A stretch of 64,000 bases of DNA. Origin: an uncultured Clostridia bacterium (lineage in GTDB: Bacteria > Bacillota > Clostridia > Christensenellales > Borkfalkiaceae). Positions within the stretch are counted from its first letter, which is position 1. Each line of letters begins with the position of its first letter. A program made the translations under genes and the position numbers. Location: NCBI GenBank assembly GCA_947630705.1, contig CANRIK010000003.1, forward strand, positions 105,653-169,652. Reading direction: 5' to 3'. The notes under the pieces are model-generated. The model saw only the letters and a list, made by a program, of their open reading frames with translations, did no database searches and was not told the origin of the DNA. Below are positions 50,678-60,268 of this stretch, piece after piece.

Positions 50678-52149
50678 TATAAAGTTACCCCCGTTTTGAA
50701 AATTGCAATTTCTTTGGTGTGATTGAGCTCGTTTTTGGAAGGCTTGCCGTTGGCGGTTTCGACTACGAGGTCAATGAGTTTTTCGAGCTGCGTATCGAAA
50801 TCGCTTTCGAGTACCGCGCCGGCGTTGAAATCGATCCAATTCGCTTTATTTTTGGCAAGGTCGGAATTGGTGGCTATTTTGAGGGTGGGCACAAATCCGC
50901 CGAACGGCGTGCCCCTGCCCGTCGTGAACAGCACGAGATGACAGCCCGCGGCAGCTATATTCGTTACCGCGCACATGTCGTTGCCCGGGCCGTTCAGAAG
51001 GTTCAATCCCTTGTGAGTCACGAACCCGTCGTCAAACACAACGTCCTCCACGGGGCCGGAACCGGATTTTTGCGTGCATCCCAAAGATTTGTCTTCGAGA
51101 GTCGTTATGCCGCCGGCCTTGTTGCCCGGGGAAGGATTTTCGTATACCTCCTGACCGTTCCTTATAAAATATTCCTTGAATTCGTTTATAAGTTTTACGA
51201 CCTTTTCGAAAGTGGCTCTGTCCTTCGCTCTGTTCATAAGGAGCTGTTCCGCGCCGAACATTTCCGGAACTTCGGAAAGCACGGTGGTGCCTCCGGCCGC
51301 GACTATATAGTCGGAGAAACGCCCCACGAGGGGATTTGCCGTGATTCCGGAGAGCCCGTCGGAGCCTCCGCACTTCAAGCCCACTTTAAGACAGGATATG
51401 TCCCTCTCCACGCGCTTGTCGGTCTTTATTACGTCGGCTATGGATTTGAGAATTTCCACGCCTGTTCCTATTTCATCCGCGACTTCCTGACATACGAGGA
51501 ATTTTATTCTCGATTCGTCTACCTCGCCGAGCGACTGTCTGAAAGCGGACATCTGATTGTTTTCACAGCCCAGCCCCAGCACAAGCACGCCGCCGGCGTT
51601 GGGATGGCGGACGATTTTCTGCAAAATGAGCTTCGTTCTCTCGTGGTCGTCGCCCAGCTGCGAACAGCCGTAGGGATGGGTGTAGGTGAATACGCCGTCG
51701 AAGCCCTCCGTGCCGTACTTCTCCTTAAAAGTTTCGACAATGAGCTTGGCCTGTCCGTTTACGCAGCCGACCGTGGGAATCACCCAGAGCTCGTTTCTGA
51801 TGCCCACGTCGCCGTTGGCGCGCTGATAAACGTTTACCTTGCGCGGCTTGACGGGTTTCAGATCCGTGGGTATTTTGTTGTAAGTGTATTCCAGCTCGCC
51901 CTTTAAGTTGGTGTGCACGTTATGGGTATGCACGTGCTCGCCGGCGGCTATATCCGCCGTGGCGTAAGCTATGGGGTTGCCGTACTTTATTATATGCTGC
52001 CCTTTCTTTATGGGCTTTAACGCAAACTTGTGACCCTTTGTTATGTCTTCCGTAAGAACTACGCCCTCGTGCTTCTCACCCTTTTTGAGATCGCAGAGCG
52101 CGACGGCCACGTTGTCGGCGCCGTTTATTATTATTGTATTTTTAACCAT
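50677..52149 (-). CDS. uxaA: Altronate dehydratase
   Basis: A 490-residue enzyme that dehydrates D-altronate to 2-keto-3-deoxygluconate. The small N-terminal SAF domain (about 1-90) is fused to the large catalytic domain; GCSQLGDDHERT, LGLGCENNQ and KCGGSDGLSGITANP are conserved. It overlaps uxaB by 8 bp and uxaC by one base. Confidence 0.95.
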   Translation of the reverse strand: MVKNTIIINGADNVAVALCDLKKGEKHEGVVLTEDITKGHKFALKPIKKGQHIIKYGNPIAYATADIAAGEHVHTHNVHTNLKGELEYTYNKIPTDLKPVKPRKVNVYQRANGDVGIRNELWVIPTVGCVNGQAKLIVETFKEKYGTEGFDGVFTYTHPYGCSQLGDDHERTKLILQKIVRHPNAGGVLVLGLGCENNQMSAFRQSLGEVDESRIKFLVCQEVADEIGTGVEILKSIADVIKTDKRVERDISCLKVGLKCGGSDGLSGITANPLVGRFSDYIVAAGGTTVLSEVPEMFGAEQLLMNRAKDRATFEKVVKLINEFKEYFIRNGQEVYENPSPGNKAGGITTLEDKSLGCTQKSGSGPVEDVVFDDGFVTHKGLNLLNGPGNDMCAVTNIAAAGCHLVLFTTGRGTPFGGFVPTLKIATNSDLAKNKANWIDFNAGAVLESDFDTQLEKLIDLVVETANGKPSKNELNHTKEIAIFKTGVTL

Positions 52150-53593
52150 TTACAAATTCCTCGACTGCCGCTCTCATGCCACGGGTTTCGATTGCTTCGA
52201 GATATTTCGCAACCGTCGCCGTGATTTCGGGATGAATGGCGTTCATATCCGTATCCCATGCTTCCTTCCAACCGAGGGCCTCGGAGGCGAGCTTTTTGTA
52301 GTCGCCCTTGAAATCGGCCCAGAGCTGCTTCCACTTCGCAAGATATTGAGGGTCGTCGTTGAGAGCTATATCTGCCTCTCCCCTCTTGCCCTTATGGAAT
52401 ACGACGAGCGCCGCAAACGAGAAGAGAAGATGTTGGGGAAGTTGACCCTTTATTCTTACGTAATCTTCCAGCGTGGGCAGAAGCCTCGTCTTGAATTTCG
52501 TTGTGGAATTCAGAGCTATCGACATGAGTTCATGACGAATGAAAGGGTTCTGATATCTCTCTATTACGCTGTTGGCGAATGCAACCATCTGATCCTGCGG
52601 CAGATTTATGGTGGGATTTACTTCGTTGAATATGAAGTCGCGCACGTACTTGCCTATTACGGGGTCGTTGACCGACTCGCCCACGGTGTCTATGCCGCAG
52701 AGATACGCAACGGGAACCATTGCCGTATGCGAACCGTTGAGAATTTTGACCTTTCTCTGTTTGTAGGGCTTTATGTCGTCCGCGAAAATCACGTTGAGAC
52801 CGGTGCTGTCGGCCGGCAGAACTTTCTGCACGTAGGGCTCCTTTTTAAGTACCCAGAGGTGGAAAATCTCGCCCTTTACAACGTTGTTGTCTATATATCC
52901 CGTCTCCTTCTGAATCTCTTCGATTTCGTTCTTGGGATATCCGGGGACTATTCTGTCTACGAGGGTGGACGTAAAGTGGTTGGCGGTATTCAGCCAATCT
53001 ATGAACTTCTTGTCCATCTTGTTTATTACGGCCAGCTCGTTAAGGCACCTTTTGAGTTCGTCGCCGTTGTTGTCGATAAGCTCGCAAGGCACTATTGCAA
53101 GACCCTTGTCGGCCGCGCCGTGATAGTGATCGTATCTCCTCTTCAAAAGGGCGAGCAGTTTGCCGGGATAGCTCTTCGGGCAAACGGAGAAATCGGTGTC
53201 GGTGGGGTCCACCGCTATGCCGGCTTCGGTCGTGTTGGAGATTACTATCTGCAAATCGTCGCTCTCGCCGTAAGAGAGGAATTTTTCGTAATCTGCAAAG
53301 GGATTTATGCAGTCGCCGATGACGTTTATAACCTGACTGTTCTTTACTATTTTTCCGCCGTCTATACCTTCCAGCCTCAAAGTGTAAAGGCCGTCCTGTG
53401 CGGCAAGTTCGTTTACTCTGCCGAAGGGCATGGGCTGAACGATTGCGACGTTGGCTTCTATCGCCCCCTTATCGTTGAGATTTTGCAGAATCCATTCCAC
53501 GAATGCGCGAAGGAAGTTGCCTTCGCCGAACTGCATGATCTTTATCTTTCTTTCGGGCACGTTTTTGATTATTTTTTTACTGATAAGTTCCAT
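52142..53593 (-). CDS. uxaB: Tagaturonate reductase
   Basis: A 483-residue NAD-dependent mannitol dehydrogenase-family enzyme that reduces D-tagaturonate to D-altronate. IKIMQFGEGNFLRAFVEWIL is the nucleotide-binding start; FKTRLLPTLEDYV near the C-terminus is typical. KILNGSHTAMVPVAYLCG contains the conserved active-site Asn and His. It could in principle be the fructuronate reductase UxuB, but pairing with uxaA favours UxaB. Confidence 0.92.
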   Translation of the reverse strand: MELISKKIIKNVPERKIKIMQFGEGNFLRAFVEWILQNLNDKGAIEANVAIVQPMPFGRVNELAAQDGLYTLRLEGIDGGKIVKNSQVINVIGDCINPFADYEKFLSYGESDDLQIVISNTTEAGIAVDPTDTDFSVCPKSYPGKLLALLKRRYDHYHGAADKGLAIVPCELIDNNGDELKRCLNELAVINKMDKKFIDWLNTANHFTSTLVDRIVPGYPKNEIEEIQKETGYIDNNVVKGEIFHLWVLKKEPYVQKVLPADSTGLNVIFADDIKPYKQRKVKILNGSHTAMVPVAYLCGIDTVGESVNDPVIGKYVRDFIFNEVNPTINLPQDQMVAFANSVIERYQNPFIRHELMSIALNSTTKFKTRLLPTLEDYVRIKGQLPQHLLFSFAALVVFHKGKRGEADIALNDDPQYLAKWKQLWADFKGDYKKLASEALGWKEAWDTDMNAIHPEITATVAKYLEAIETRGMRAAVEEFVNG

Positions 53594-53608
53594 ACTGTAT
53601 AACTCCGA

Positions 53609-55162
53609 TTAATTTTTTATTTTAAAATGCTGCATATTTTGCGGATTTTCCGAAATATCCTCTTCGACGGGCTGTAAGAAAGTCGCCTCCGCCTTACGAT
53701 CGGCCGAAACCGTATCGCCGCGCTCCGTTTTGCCGGAGATGTCGTCTCTGAAATCCCCCTTGCCGACTCTCGCGTAGCACGCGAGCGCAAGTATGAAGGA
53801 AACCACTCCCACTCCGACGTTGGATACGAGCATGCCGAGCCCCAATCCGCCGGGGCCGAAGTCGTAAAAACAGAAGAGCATTATCATAACTACGGGCAGA
53901 CGCAGAACAAACAGCCGCGACAGGTTGAATACCAAGGAAAGTTTGGTATAGCCCAACCCGTAAATAAAGCCCATGCTTGCCGCGTTGACGCCGAGAAACG
54001 GTATGCCCACAAGTTCGTATCGGAATATCTCCTCTATAAGCCGCCTCTGATACTCCGCCTCTTCGGCGGTCACGTCGCCGCCCTGCGAGAAAAATCCCGC
54101 GAGCCAGCCGCTTATGAAATTCAATATGAACGTGCCTATGAGAGCTATTGCGATATCCAGCGCCAGCGCCACCCAGAAGCATTTCAGAGCGCGCCTGTTG
54201 TTCCGCGCGCCTATATTCTGCGAAACGACGGTGGAGATGGCTTCTTCCGTGGCGGACGTGACGTTGGTCACCGCGCCGGCGACGTTGTTGGATACCCCGA
54301 GAGCGCCGGGAGCAAATCTGTTGTACTGCGTGCCGAGAGCGTTGACTATGACTTTGCCGAACGAAAACACAAACTTGCCCAGAAATACCGGCATGGAGAG
54401 TCTGACGTAGGGCTTCAATATGTCCGCCTTGAAGCGATTGTTCTTAAACGAATATGCGAAGAGATATTTCCGTCTTATGAGGTTGACCGCCGCATAAGAG
54501 GTTATTATGAGATTTGCAAACAGCGTGGACAGCGCTATCCATACCACGTCGAGATCGTACGCCTGTACGAAGAGCAGAGTAAGCGCTATCTTTACCGCCA
54601 TTACGACAAGGTTTATAAACAGCACGTTGGTCGTGGCTCCGCGCGACTTTTCAAAGGACAGAAAAGTCGAGTTGAATATGCCTACGCCGGCCGTTATTAC
54701 CTGAACGGCGAAATAACTCCGTCCCGCCGCAAGCAGTCTGTCGTCAAACTGCGCCGCGCGCAGAAGAGGATCGGTAAAAGGAAGAATTATCCCTACAAAC
54801 GCAAGCGATATCACGGCCGCAACCGTCAGGAATGTATTCGCCGCGCTCTTTGCGGAGGGGTAATCGTTTCTGCCTATAAACCGACTCACCATTATGGAGC
54901 CGCCGGTGGCGAGTCCGCCCCCGAGAGTGGTAAACAAATTCTGCAACTGGTTTGCCATTACCACCGCGGAGAGCACGTCGCCGCCCTTGTCCGCAACTAC
55001 CACCATGTCTATTATGCCGTAGACATAGGTGAACAAATTCAGGACTATCAGCGGAGCGGATATATACAGAAGTACGGCCAAAAGATTGCCGTTCAATATG
55101 AATTTGCGACGATTCAGATCCTTCTTCCCGACCGTTCCGCCGTTATCTTTTACCGTGTCAAT
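53609..55162 (-). CDS. MATE-family multidrug/organic efflux transporter
   Basis: A protein of about 517 residues with twelve predicted spans and the MATE layout (ISAPLIVLNLFTYVYGIIDMVVV, GNLLAVL; internal repeat in the second half). It sits inside the uronate operon, possibly exporting an intermediate. No ATG, GTG or TTG gives a natural start with a Shine-Dalgarno. The TTG at 55096 truncates the conserved N-terminus, while an ATT at 55162 overlapping the ATPase stop (ATTGA) would give the full protein. The start given is therefore uncertain. Confidence 0.8.
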   Translation of the reverse strand: MDTVKDNGGTVGKKDLNRRKFILNGNLLAVLLYISAPLIVLNLFTYVYGIIDMVVVADKGGDVLSAVVMANQLQNLFTTLGGGLATGGSIMVSRFIGRNDYPSAKSAANTFLTVAAVISLAFVGIILPFTDPLLRAAQFDDRLLAAGRSYFAVQVITAGVGIFNSTFLSFEKSRGATTNVLFINLVVMAVKIALTLLFVQAYDLDVVWIALSTLFANLIITSYAAVNLIRRKYLFAYSFKNNRFKADILKPYVRLSMPVFLGKFVFSFGKVIVNALGTQYNRFAPGALGVSNNVAGAVTNVTSATEEAISTVVSQNIGARNNRRALKCFWVALALDIAIALIGTFILNFISGWLAGFFSQGGDVTAEEAEYQRRLIEEIFRYELVGIPFLGVNAASMGFIYGLGYTKLSLVFNLSRLFVLRLPVVMIMLFCFYDFGPGGLGLGMLVSNVGVGVVSFILALACYARVGKGDFRDDISGKTERGDTVSADRKAEATFLQPVEEDISENPQNMQHFKIKN

Positions 55163-56255
55163 GCCTCTCTATGGAGTTTTCAACTATCTGTTCGGTCTCC
55201 TGATCGAATACGTACGCCGCTTTGTAAGGTACGGCAAACTTGAATTCGGAGCCCATGGCCGGAGTTTTATGAGGGTTGACTTTGAGAATTACGTTTACGT
55301 CTCCTACGTTGGCGTAAACGTTCGTAGTATCGCCGAGAAGTTCAGTGAGGTCTACTTTGGAGGATATCACATAGCGCTCCGCGCCCTTTGTGTCCACATC
55401 GATAGCTTCGGGGCGGAAGGCGAACACTACTTTTCTGCCTTCGAGCGCCGCAACGTCGTTGACGATGGGTTTAAGGTCGAGCGTGAGCTCGCCTACCGTG
55501 AGCTTGCCGCCCTCTACCGTGCCGCGGATGAAGTTCATGGGAGGCTCGCCTATGAATCCGGCAACGAACAGGTTCTGGGGATAGAAGTACAGTTCGTAAG
55601 GGGTGCCAACCTGCTGTATTCTGCCGGCGTTCATTACGACTATCCTGTCGGACATCGTCATGGCTTCGGTCTGGTCGTGAGTGACGTAAATGGTCGTCGC
55701 GCCGACCGAGCGGTGGATCTGCTTGATTTCGGAACGCATAGTAACGCGCTGCTTTGCGTCGAGGTTGGAGAGAGGTTCGTCCATGAGGAATATCGAAACC
55801 TTTCTGATGAGCGCACGGCCTACCGCCACACGCTGACACTGGCCGCCGGAAAGCGCACGAGGGAATCTTTCGAGGTAGGGTTCAAGTCCCAAAATCTTTG
55901 CGGTCGCCTGAACTTTCTCCTCTATTACGTCCGCGTCTATGCCTTCGAGAGTAAGTCCGAAAGCAAGATTTTCGTACACCGTAAGGTGAGGATAGAGCGC
56001 GTAGGACTGGAATACCATCGCTATTCCTCTGTCACGGGACGACATCTGGTTCGCGAGCTTGCCGTCTATTATGAACTCGCCCGCAGTGATATCTTCGAGG
56101 CCGGCTACCATACGGAGGGTCGTCGATTTTCCGCAGCCCGACGAACCTACGAGGCAGATGAACTCGCCGTCGTTGATTTCAAGGTTGAAATCGTGTACGG
56201 CGTGGAATCCGTTCGGATACACTTTGTTGATGTTTTTGAAAATAAGATGTGCCAT
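55158..56255 (-). CDS. MsmX/UgpC-type sugar ABC transporter ATPase, copy 2
   Basis: A 365-residue ATPase closely related to the one at 39782-40876. It has Walker A GSSGCGKST, signature LSGGQCQRVAVGRAL, Walker B DEPLSNLD and VTHDQTEA, and the C-terminal regulatory domain. No permease or binding-protein gene is in this operon, so it probably energises transporters encoded elsewhere, as multitask ATPases of the MsmX kind do. Confidence 0.92.
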   Translation of the reverse strand: MAHLIFKNINKVYPNGFHAVHDFNLEINDGEFICLVGSSGCGKSTTLRMVAGLEDITAGEFIIDGKLANQMSSRDRGIAMVFQSYALYPHLTVYENLAFGLTLEGIDADVIEEKVQATAKILGLEPYLERFPRALSGGQCQRVAVGRALIRKVSIFLMDEPLSNLDAKQRVTMRSEIKQIHRSVGATTIYVTHDQTEAMTMSDRIVVMNAGRIQQVGTPYELYFYPQNLFVAGFIGEPPMNFIRGTVEGGKLTVGELTLDLKPIVNDVAALEGRKVVFAFRPEAIDVDTKGAERYVISSKVDLTELLGDTTNVYANVGDVNVILKVNPHKTPAMGSEFKFAVPYKAAYVFDQETEQIVENSIERH

Positions 56256-56356
56256 TTTTGTTTATTTCCCCTATATAATATAAATTTTTATTTTTTGTAA
56301 ATTAAGATCCGCCGAAGCCGAGAGAATCGCGTCCTCTCCGCACGACGCTGTCTCCG

Positions 56357-57235
56357 TTACTTCAAATCGCGCGTTGCGATATTGTCCATATCGTCGTAGG
56401 CCTGATTCTCTCCGCACATACCCCATATAAAGGTATAATTGTGAGTTCCCACTCCGCTGTGAATCGACCAGCTGGGCGAGATTACGGCCTGCTCGTTATG
56501 CATTATTATGTGACGGGTTTCCTGCGGCTGTCCCATGAGATGGATTACCGCCTCCGATTCGGGAAGCTCGAAGTACATGTAAACTTCCATTCTTCTCTCA
56601 TGAGTATGGCTGGGCAGAGTATTCCATGCGGAACCGTCGGCTATTTCCGTCATGCCCATTGCGAGCTGACAGCTTTCGCAGACGTCGCCTATTATAAACT
56701 GATTGATAGTGCGCTTATTTATCGAGCTTGCGTCGCCGAGATGCCTCTGTACGCAATATCTGGTGCCTTCGGGGGGCTTTACTCCCTCTACGGGCTTGGT
56801 TATCTTTACGGTAGGATAGGCCTTGTGCGCCGGACTTGAATTTATGTAGAACTTCGCCGGATTTTTGGGATCGACCGAAGAGAATTTCACCTCTTTCGTG
56901 CCGAGTCCGACATATATGCCCTCTTTAAAACCTATGTCCCATTTCTTCCCGTCGAGGGTGATTACTCCGGCGCCGCCGATATTGATTACGCCGAGCTCCC
57001 TCCTTTCGAGGAAATATGCGGTAGCAAGGTCCTTGCACGTGCCCAGAGACAGCGTCTCTTTTACGGGCATCGCTCCGCCTGCGATAATTCTGTCCTGATG
57101 CGAATAGGTGAGAAGTATTTCATCCGCCTCGAACAGCTTTTCAATGAGATATTTTTCACGCAGTTCTTTTGTGGTATAGTGCTTTGAGTCGTCGGGATGA
57201 TTGGAATATCTTACATCAAATTTAAGCTCTTTCAT
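56357..57235 (-). CDS. kduI: 5-keto-4-deoxyuronate isomerase (DKI isomerase)
   Basis: A 292-residue cupin metalloenzyme that turns 5-keto-4-deoxyuronate into 2,5-diketo-3-deoxygluconate. [18 protein letters not shown] carries the metal ligands (H-x-H, E), and [19 protein letters not shown] is the second metal segment. The ATG at 57235 follows GGGAGGAAG; the longer frame overlaps the upstream gene. It processes the product of GH105. KduD, the next enzyme, is not in the window. Confidence 0.93.
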   Translation of the reverse strand: MKELKFDVRYSNHPDDSKHYTTKELREKYLIEKLFEADEILLTYSHQDRIIAGGAMPVKETLSLGTCKDLATAYFLERRELGVINIGGAGVITLDGKKWDIGFKEGIYVGLGTKEVKFSSVDPKNPAKFYINSSPAHKAYPTVKITKPVEGVKPPEGTRYCVQRHLGDASSINKRTINQFIIGDVCESCQLAMGMTEIADGSAWNTLPSHTHERRMEVYMYFELPESEAVIHLMGQPQETRHIIMHNEQAVISPSWSIHSGVGTHNYTFIWGMCGENQAYDDMDNIATRDLK

Positions 57236-57240
57236 TATAT

Positions 57241-58080
57241 TTAAACTTCCTCCCATTTATTTTTTATGAAGGCAGTGCAGGGCACGATGTCCTCGCCCGT
57301 CGTGCCTTCGAGCACGAGCACGGCGTTTTTATCGTATGCCTTTATTCTGCCGAGGATCTTATCGAAATCGAACATACCCTTGCCCGGCGCCACCTGTTTG
57401 AGTTTTCCGTCCTCGAACACGCAGTCCTTTATATGGAAAACCAATATCTTTCCGGCAAAAGTCGTCAGACCCTCGTCGAGAATTTGAAGATAGTTGCGGT
57501 AGTTGGAAGCGTCGAGATAGTTGTATATGTCGAAAATTATCTTTATGTTGTCCGCGCCGATTGCGTCAACGGCGCGTTTGAGAGTTTTTACGTCGTAGCA
57601 GACGTGGCCGGCCGCGCCTTCCATTCCTATATACGCCCCCACGCTCTTCGCGTAAGCGGCAAGGTCGCCGAAGGTGTCTATGACCGTTTTGAGCGCCTCG
57701 TCGGTGCGGTTCCTGGGATTGTACGTCCATTTGTCGTCGTTGAAACTGCCCGTTTCCGAGCCGACTACCGGACAACCCAAGAGGTGGGAATAGGTAAGGT
57801 ATTCTTCGAATACCCGTTTACAGCGCGCAACTTTTTCCTTGTCCGAATGTACGGGATTGAAATAAGCGCCTATAAGACTTACGTCTATTCCGTTTTCTTT
57901 GAACGCTTTCCCGATACGCGCCGCGCTCTGTTCGTCCAAACCGCCCGGTGCGTACTTGATTTCGTCCATGAATTTATACGCGACGAGTTGGACGGCGGAT
58001 ATGCCGCAGGCGCGCGCCTTTTCAATCGCCGCGTCGAGCCCCTTTACGCCGAGGTCGTGCGTTCTGAATGCCACTTGCAT
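57241..58080 (-). CDS. Xylose isomerase-like TIM-barrel protein (sugar isomerase/epimerase family)
   Basis: A 279-residue protein of the AP-endonuclease-2-like barrel family. Possible metal ligands are Glu in IGMEGAAGH, Asp in IIFDIYNY, His in VFHIKDC and Glu in LVLEGTTGE. The family includes sugar isomerases, epimerases and deoxyribose-handling enzymes. Its place between kduI and kdgK suggests a uronate or keto-sugar substrate. The start was chosen at 58080 with AAAAAGGAT upstream; the stop nearly touches kduI. Confidence 0.75.
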   Translation of the reverse strand: MQVAFRTHDLGVKGLDAAIEKARACGISAVQLVAYKFMDEIKYAPGGLDEQSAARIGKAFKENGIDVSLIGAYFNPVHSDKEKVARCKRVFEEYLTYSHLLGCPVVGSETGSFNDDKWTYNPRNRTDEALKTVIDTFGDLAAYAKSVGAYIGMEGAAGHVCYDVKTLKRAVDAIGADNIKIIFDIYNYLDASNYRNYLQILDEGLTTFAGKILVFHIKDCVFEDGKLKQVAPGKGMFDFDKILGRIKAYDKNAVLVLEGTTGEDIVPCTAFIKNKWEEV

Positions 58081-58093
58081 AAAAATCCTTTTT

Positions 58094-58125
58094 CCGACGG
58101 AAGCCGTCGATACGGCTTCCGTCGG
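58094..58125 (-). other. Perfect intercistronic stem-loop between kdgK and the TIM-barrel gene
   Basis: A 14-bp stem, CCGACGGAAGCCGT and its complement around CGAT, directly before AAAAAGGAT, the Shine-Dalgarno of the next gene. No T-run follows. A role in processing, stability or translational control is likely. Confidence 0.6.
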
Positions 58126-58150
58126 CCGATGGTTTTGAATTTACCTAAAA

Positions 58151-59182
58151 TTATCTCTGCACACGGCCGGAACCGTCGCCGCCGGCAAGAGCCTCTACTT
58201 CCTTTCTCGATACGAGGTTGAAGTCGCCGGGGATCGTATGCTTCAATGCGGATGCCGCAACGCCGAATTCGAGAGCGGCCTTCCAATCTTTTCCGTCGAG
58301 GAATCCGCAGATAGTGCCGCCGGCAAAGCTGTCGCCGCCGCCTACGCGGTCTACGATGGGGCTGATGCGATATGTCTTGGAATGATAGAATTCTCCGGTC
58401 GCTCCGTTGTAAATGCATGCCGACCAGCCGTTATCGGAAGCCGAGTGAGATACGCGGAGAGACGAAATAGCGTATTTGAAGTGGAAGTCGCGAGTCATCT
58501 GTTCGAAGATGGACTTGTAGCCTTCGAGTTCGAGTTCGCCGCTGGTTACGTTGGTCTTGCCGGGCTTGTATCCGAGAACGAGTTCGGCGTCCTCTTCGTT
58601 GCCGATGCAGACGTCAACGTACTGCATAAGGTTCTTCATGACCTTCTGCGCCTTCTCGCTGCTCCACAACTTCTTGCGGAAGTTGAGGTCTACCGATACG
58701 GTTACGCCGTGCTTCTTCGCCGCCTTCAAAGCCTCTTCGGTGAGAACGGCCGCCGCGTCCGAAACTGCCGGAGTAATTCCCGTAAAGTGGAACCAATCTG
58801 CGCCCTCGAAGATTGCGTCGAAATCAAAATCCGCAGCCGTCGCGGTGGATATGGAGGAATGAGCTCTGTCGTAAATTACTTTCGAAGGTCTCATTGCGGC
58901 GCCGGTTTCGAGATAATATATACCGAGTCTTTCGCCGCACTTTGCGATGTGGTCCACCTCTACGCCGTACTTGCGGAGAGCGGCAACGGCGCACTCGCCG
59001 ATTTCGTTATCGGGAACGGCCGTTACAAATTCGGCCTTGTGTCCGTAGTTGGCGCAGGATACCGCAACGTTGGCTTCACCGCCGCCGTAGTTGATATCGA
59101 ACTCGTCGGCCTGAATGAACTTTTCGTTGTTGGGGGTGGAAAGACGAAGCATTATTTCGCCCATGGTTACGATTTTTTTCAT
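58151..59182 (-). CDS. kdgK: 2-keto-3-deoxygluconate kinase, PfkB family
   Basis: A 343-residue sugar kinase that phosphorylates KDG to KDPG. The N-terminal VTMGEIMLRLSTP and GGGEANVAVSCANYG are typical. The catalytic Asp lies in RVGGGDSFAGG (the usual GAGD reads GGGD, common in this subgroup). The ATG at 59182 follows GAGGAG; an upstream extension of 22 residues is not credible. Confidence 0.92.
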   Translation of the reverse strand: MKKIVTMGEIMLRLSTPNNEKFIQADEFDINYGGGEANVAVSCANYGHKAEFVTAVPDNEIGECAVAALRKYGVEVDHIAKCGERLGIYYLETGAAMRPSKVIYDRAHSSISTATAADFDFDAIFEGADWFHFTGITPAVSDAAAVLTEEALKAAKKHGVTVSVDLNFRKKLWSSEKAQKVMKNLMQYVDVCIGNEEDAELVLGYKPGKTNVTSGELELEGYKSIFEQMTRDFHFKYAISSLRVSHSASDNGWSACIYNGATGEFYHSKTYRISPIVDRVGGGDSFAGGTICGFLDGKDWKAALEFGVAASALKHTIPGDFNLVSRKEVEALAGGDGSGRVQR

Positions 59183-59284
59183 AATTTTTCTCCTCTTATA
59201 TGAAAAATATTTTTTATTTTTGTCGTTTATGATTCCGGAGCGCCGCATATCCCCCGTATTCCGAGGCCGCCGCGCCGCCGAGAT

Positions 59285-60268
59285 TTACTTTTTGAGAACG
59301 AGATGAACGGCAAAGCCGCCGAACTCGTGCTTCAAATACGCCACGTTCAGTATTCCTTCCGCATTGTATTTGAACGTCGTTTCATCCGCTTCGAAACCGC
59401 GGAGTTTGAGCTGGTACAGAGCGCGCTTTACGGAATTCGTGGCAATGGCGATGTGTCCGTTTGTTCCCTTGAAGGGCTTCTTCATCATCTCCATATACGT
59501 CGAAGCGAATACCGAGCTGTTGCCAACTTTCTTCGCAAATCCGAAAGCCGTCTCGAACTCGTCGGCAACGGCCTCCGCCTCTTCGGGGTTGGCGCAGTTG
59601 AGCCCGACGTGCACCATCTCGAAGCCCAGCATTTTGTCAATGGCCTCGCGGCAGAGCTTGGTTATGCCCTCCCAATCTTCGGCGGCGAGAAGTTTTTCGG
59701 GAACTATCCAGCTTCCTCCGCAGCAAACTATCTTCTTATACGAGAGGTAGTTGTTGAGATTGTCGGCGGTCACTCCGCCGGTAGGCATGAAGCGCATAGT
59801 GGTATAGGGGCCGCACACCGACTTGATATAGGGCAGTCCGCCGGCCTGTTCGGCCGGAAAGAACTTCGCAAAGTCGAGACCGAGTTCGAGCGCCTGCTCT
59901 ATTTCGCTTGCCGAAGACAGCCCGGGTGCGAAAGGTATTCCCTTGTCAAGGCAATGCTTTACTACCTTGGGGTTGAGCCCGGGAGCCACGCAGAACTTTG
60001 CTCCGGCCGCATAAGCGGCGTCGGCCTGTTCGCATGAGAGTACGGTTCCGGCCCCGACAAGCATGTCGGGATAGGCCTTTGTCATGCGGCGGATAACCTC
60101 GTCCGCACCGGCGGCACGGAAAGTCACTTCCGCGCAGTTGATGCCGCCGTCGCGCAGAGCTTTGGCGAGCTTTTCGGCGTTTTCAACCTTGTCCAGCTTG
60201 ATGACGGGCACGATACCTACGTTCCCGAGTTCTTCTACGAGTGCGTTCAGTTTTTCTTTTACAGTCAT
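59285..60268 (-). CDS. eda: KDPG/KHG aldolase fused to a C-terminal VOC domain
   Basis: A 327-residue fusion. Residues 1-212 are a class I aldolase that cleaves KDPG to pyruvate and glyceraldehyde-3-phosphate. Glu47 (CAEVTF) and the Schiff-base Lys135 (FAKFFPAE) are present, with GAGTV at about 72. Residues 214-327 form a vicinal-oxygen-chelate (glyoxalase-like) domain starting LGFEMVHVGLNC. The VOC part may bind metal or stabilise the enzyme; its function is unknown. It is the first gene of the uronate operon, and AAGGAG precedes the ATG. Confidence 0.9.
   Translation of the reverse strand: MTVKEKLNALVEELGNVGIVPVIKLDKVENAEKLAKALRDGGINCAEVTFRAAGADEVIRRMTKAYPDMLVGAGTVLSCEQADAAYAAGAKFCVAPGLNPKVVKHCLDKGIPFAPGLSSASEIEQALELGLDFAKFFPAEQAGGLPYIKSVCGPYTTMRFMPTGGVTADNLNNYLSYKKIVCCGGSWIVPEKLLAAEDWEGITKLCREAIDKMLGFEMVHVGLNCANPEEAEAVADEFETAFGFAKKVGNSSVFASTYMEMMKKPFKGTNGHIAIATNSVKRALYQLKLRGFEADETTFKYNAEGILNVAYLKHEFGGFAVHLVLKK

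Noticed and set aside
52043..53602. 519-residue plus-strand open frame
   Set aside because: Antisense to uxaB, with no motif or ribosome site.
55029..56300. 423-residue plus-strand open frame
   Set aside because: Antisense to the second MsmX-like ATPase, whose motifs are unambiguous.
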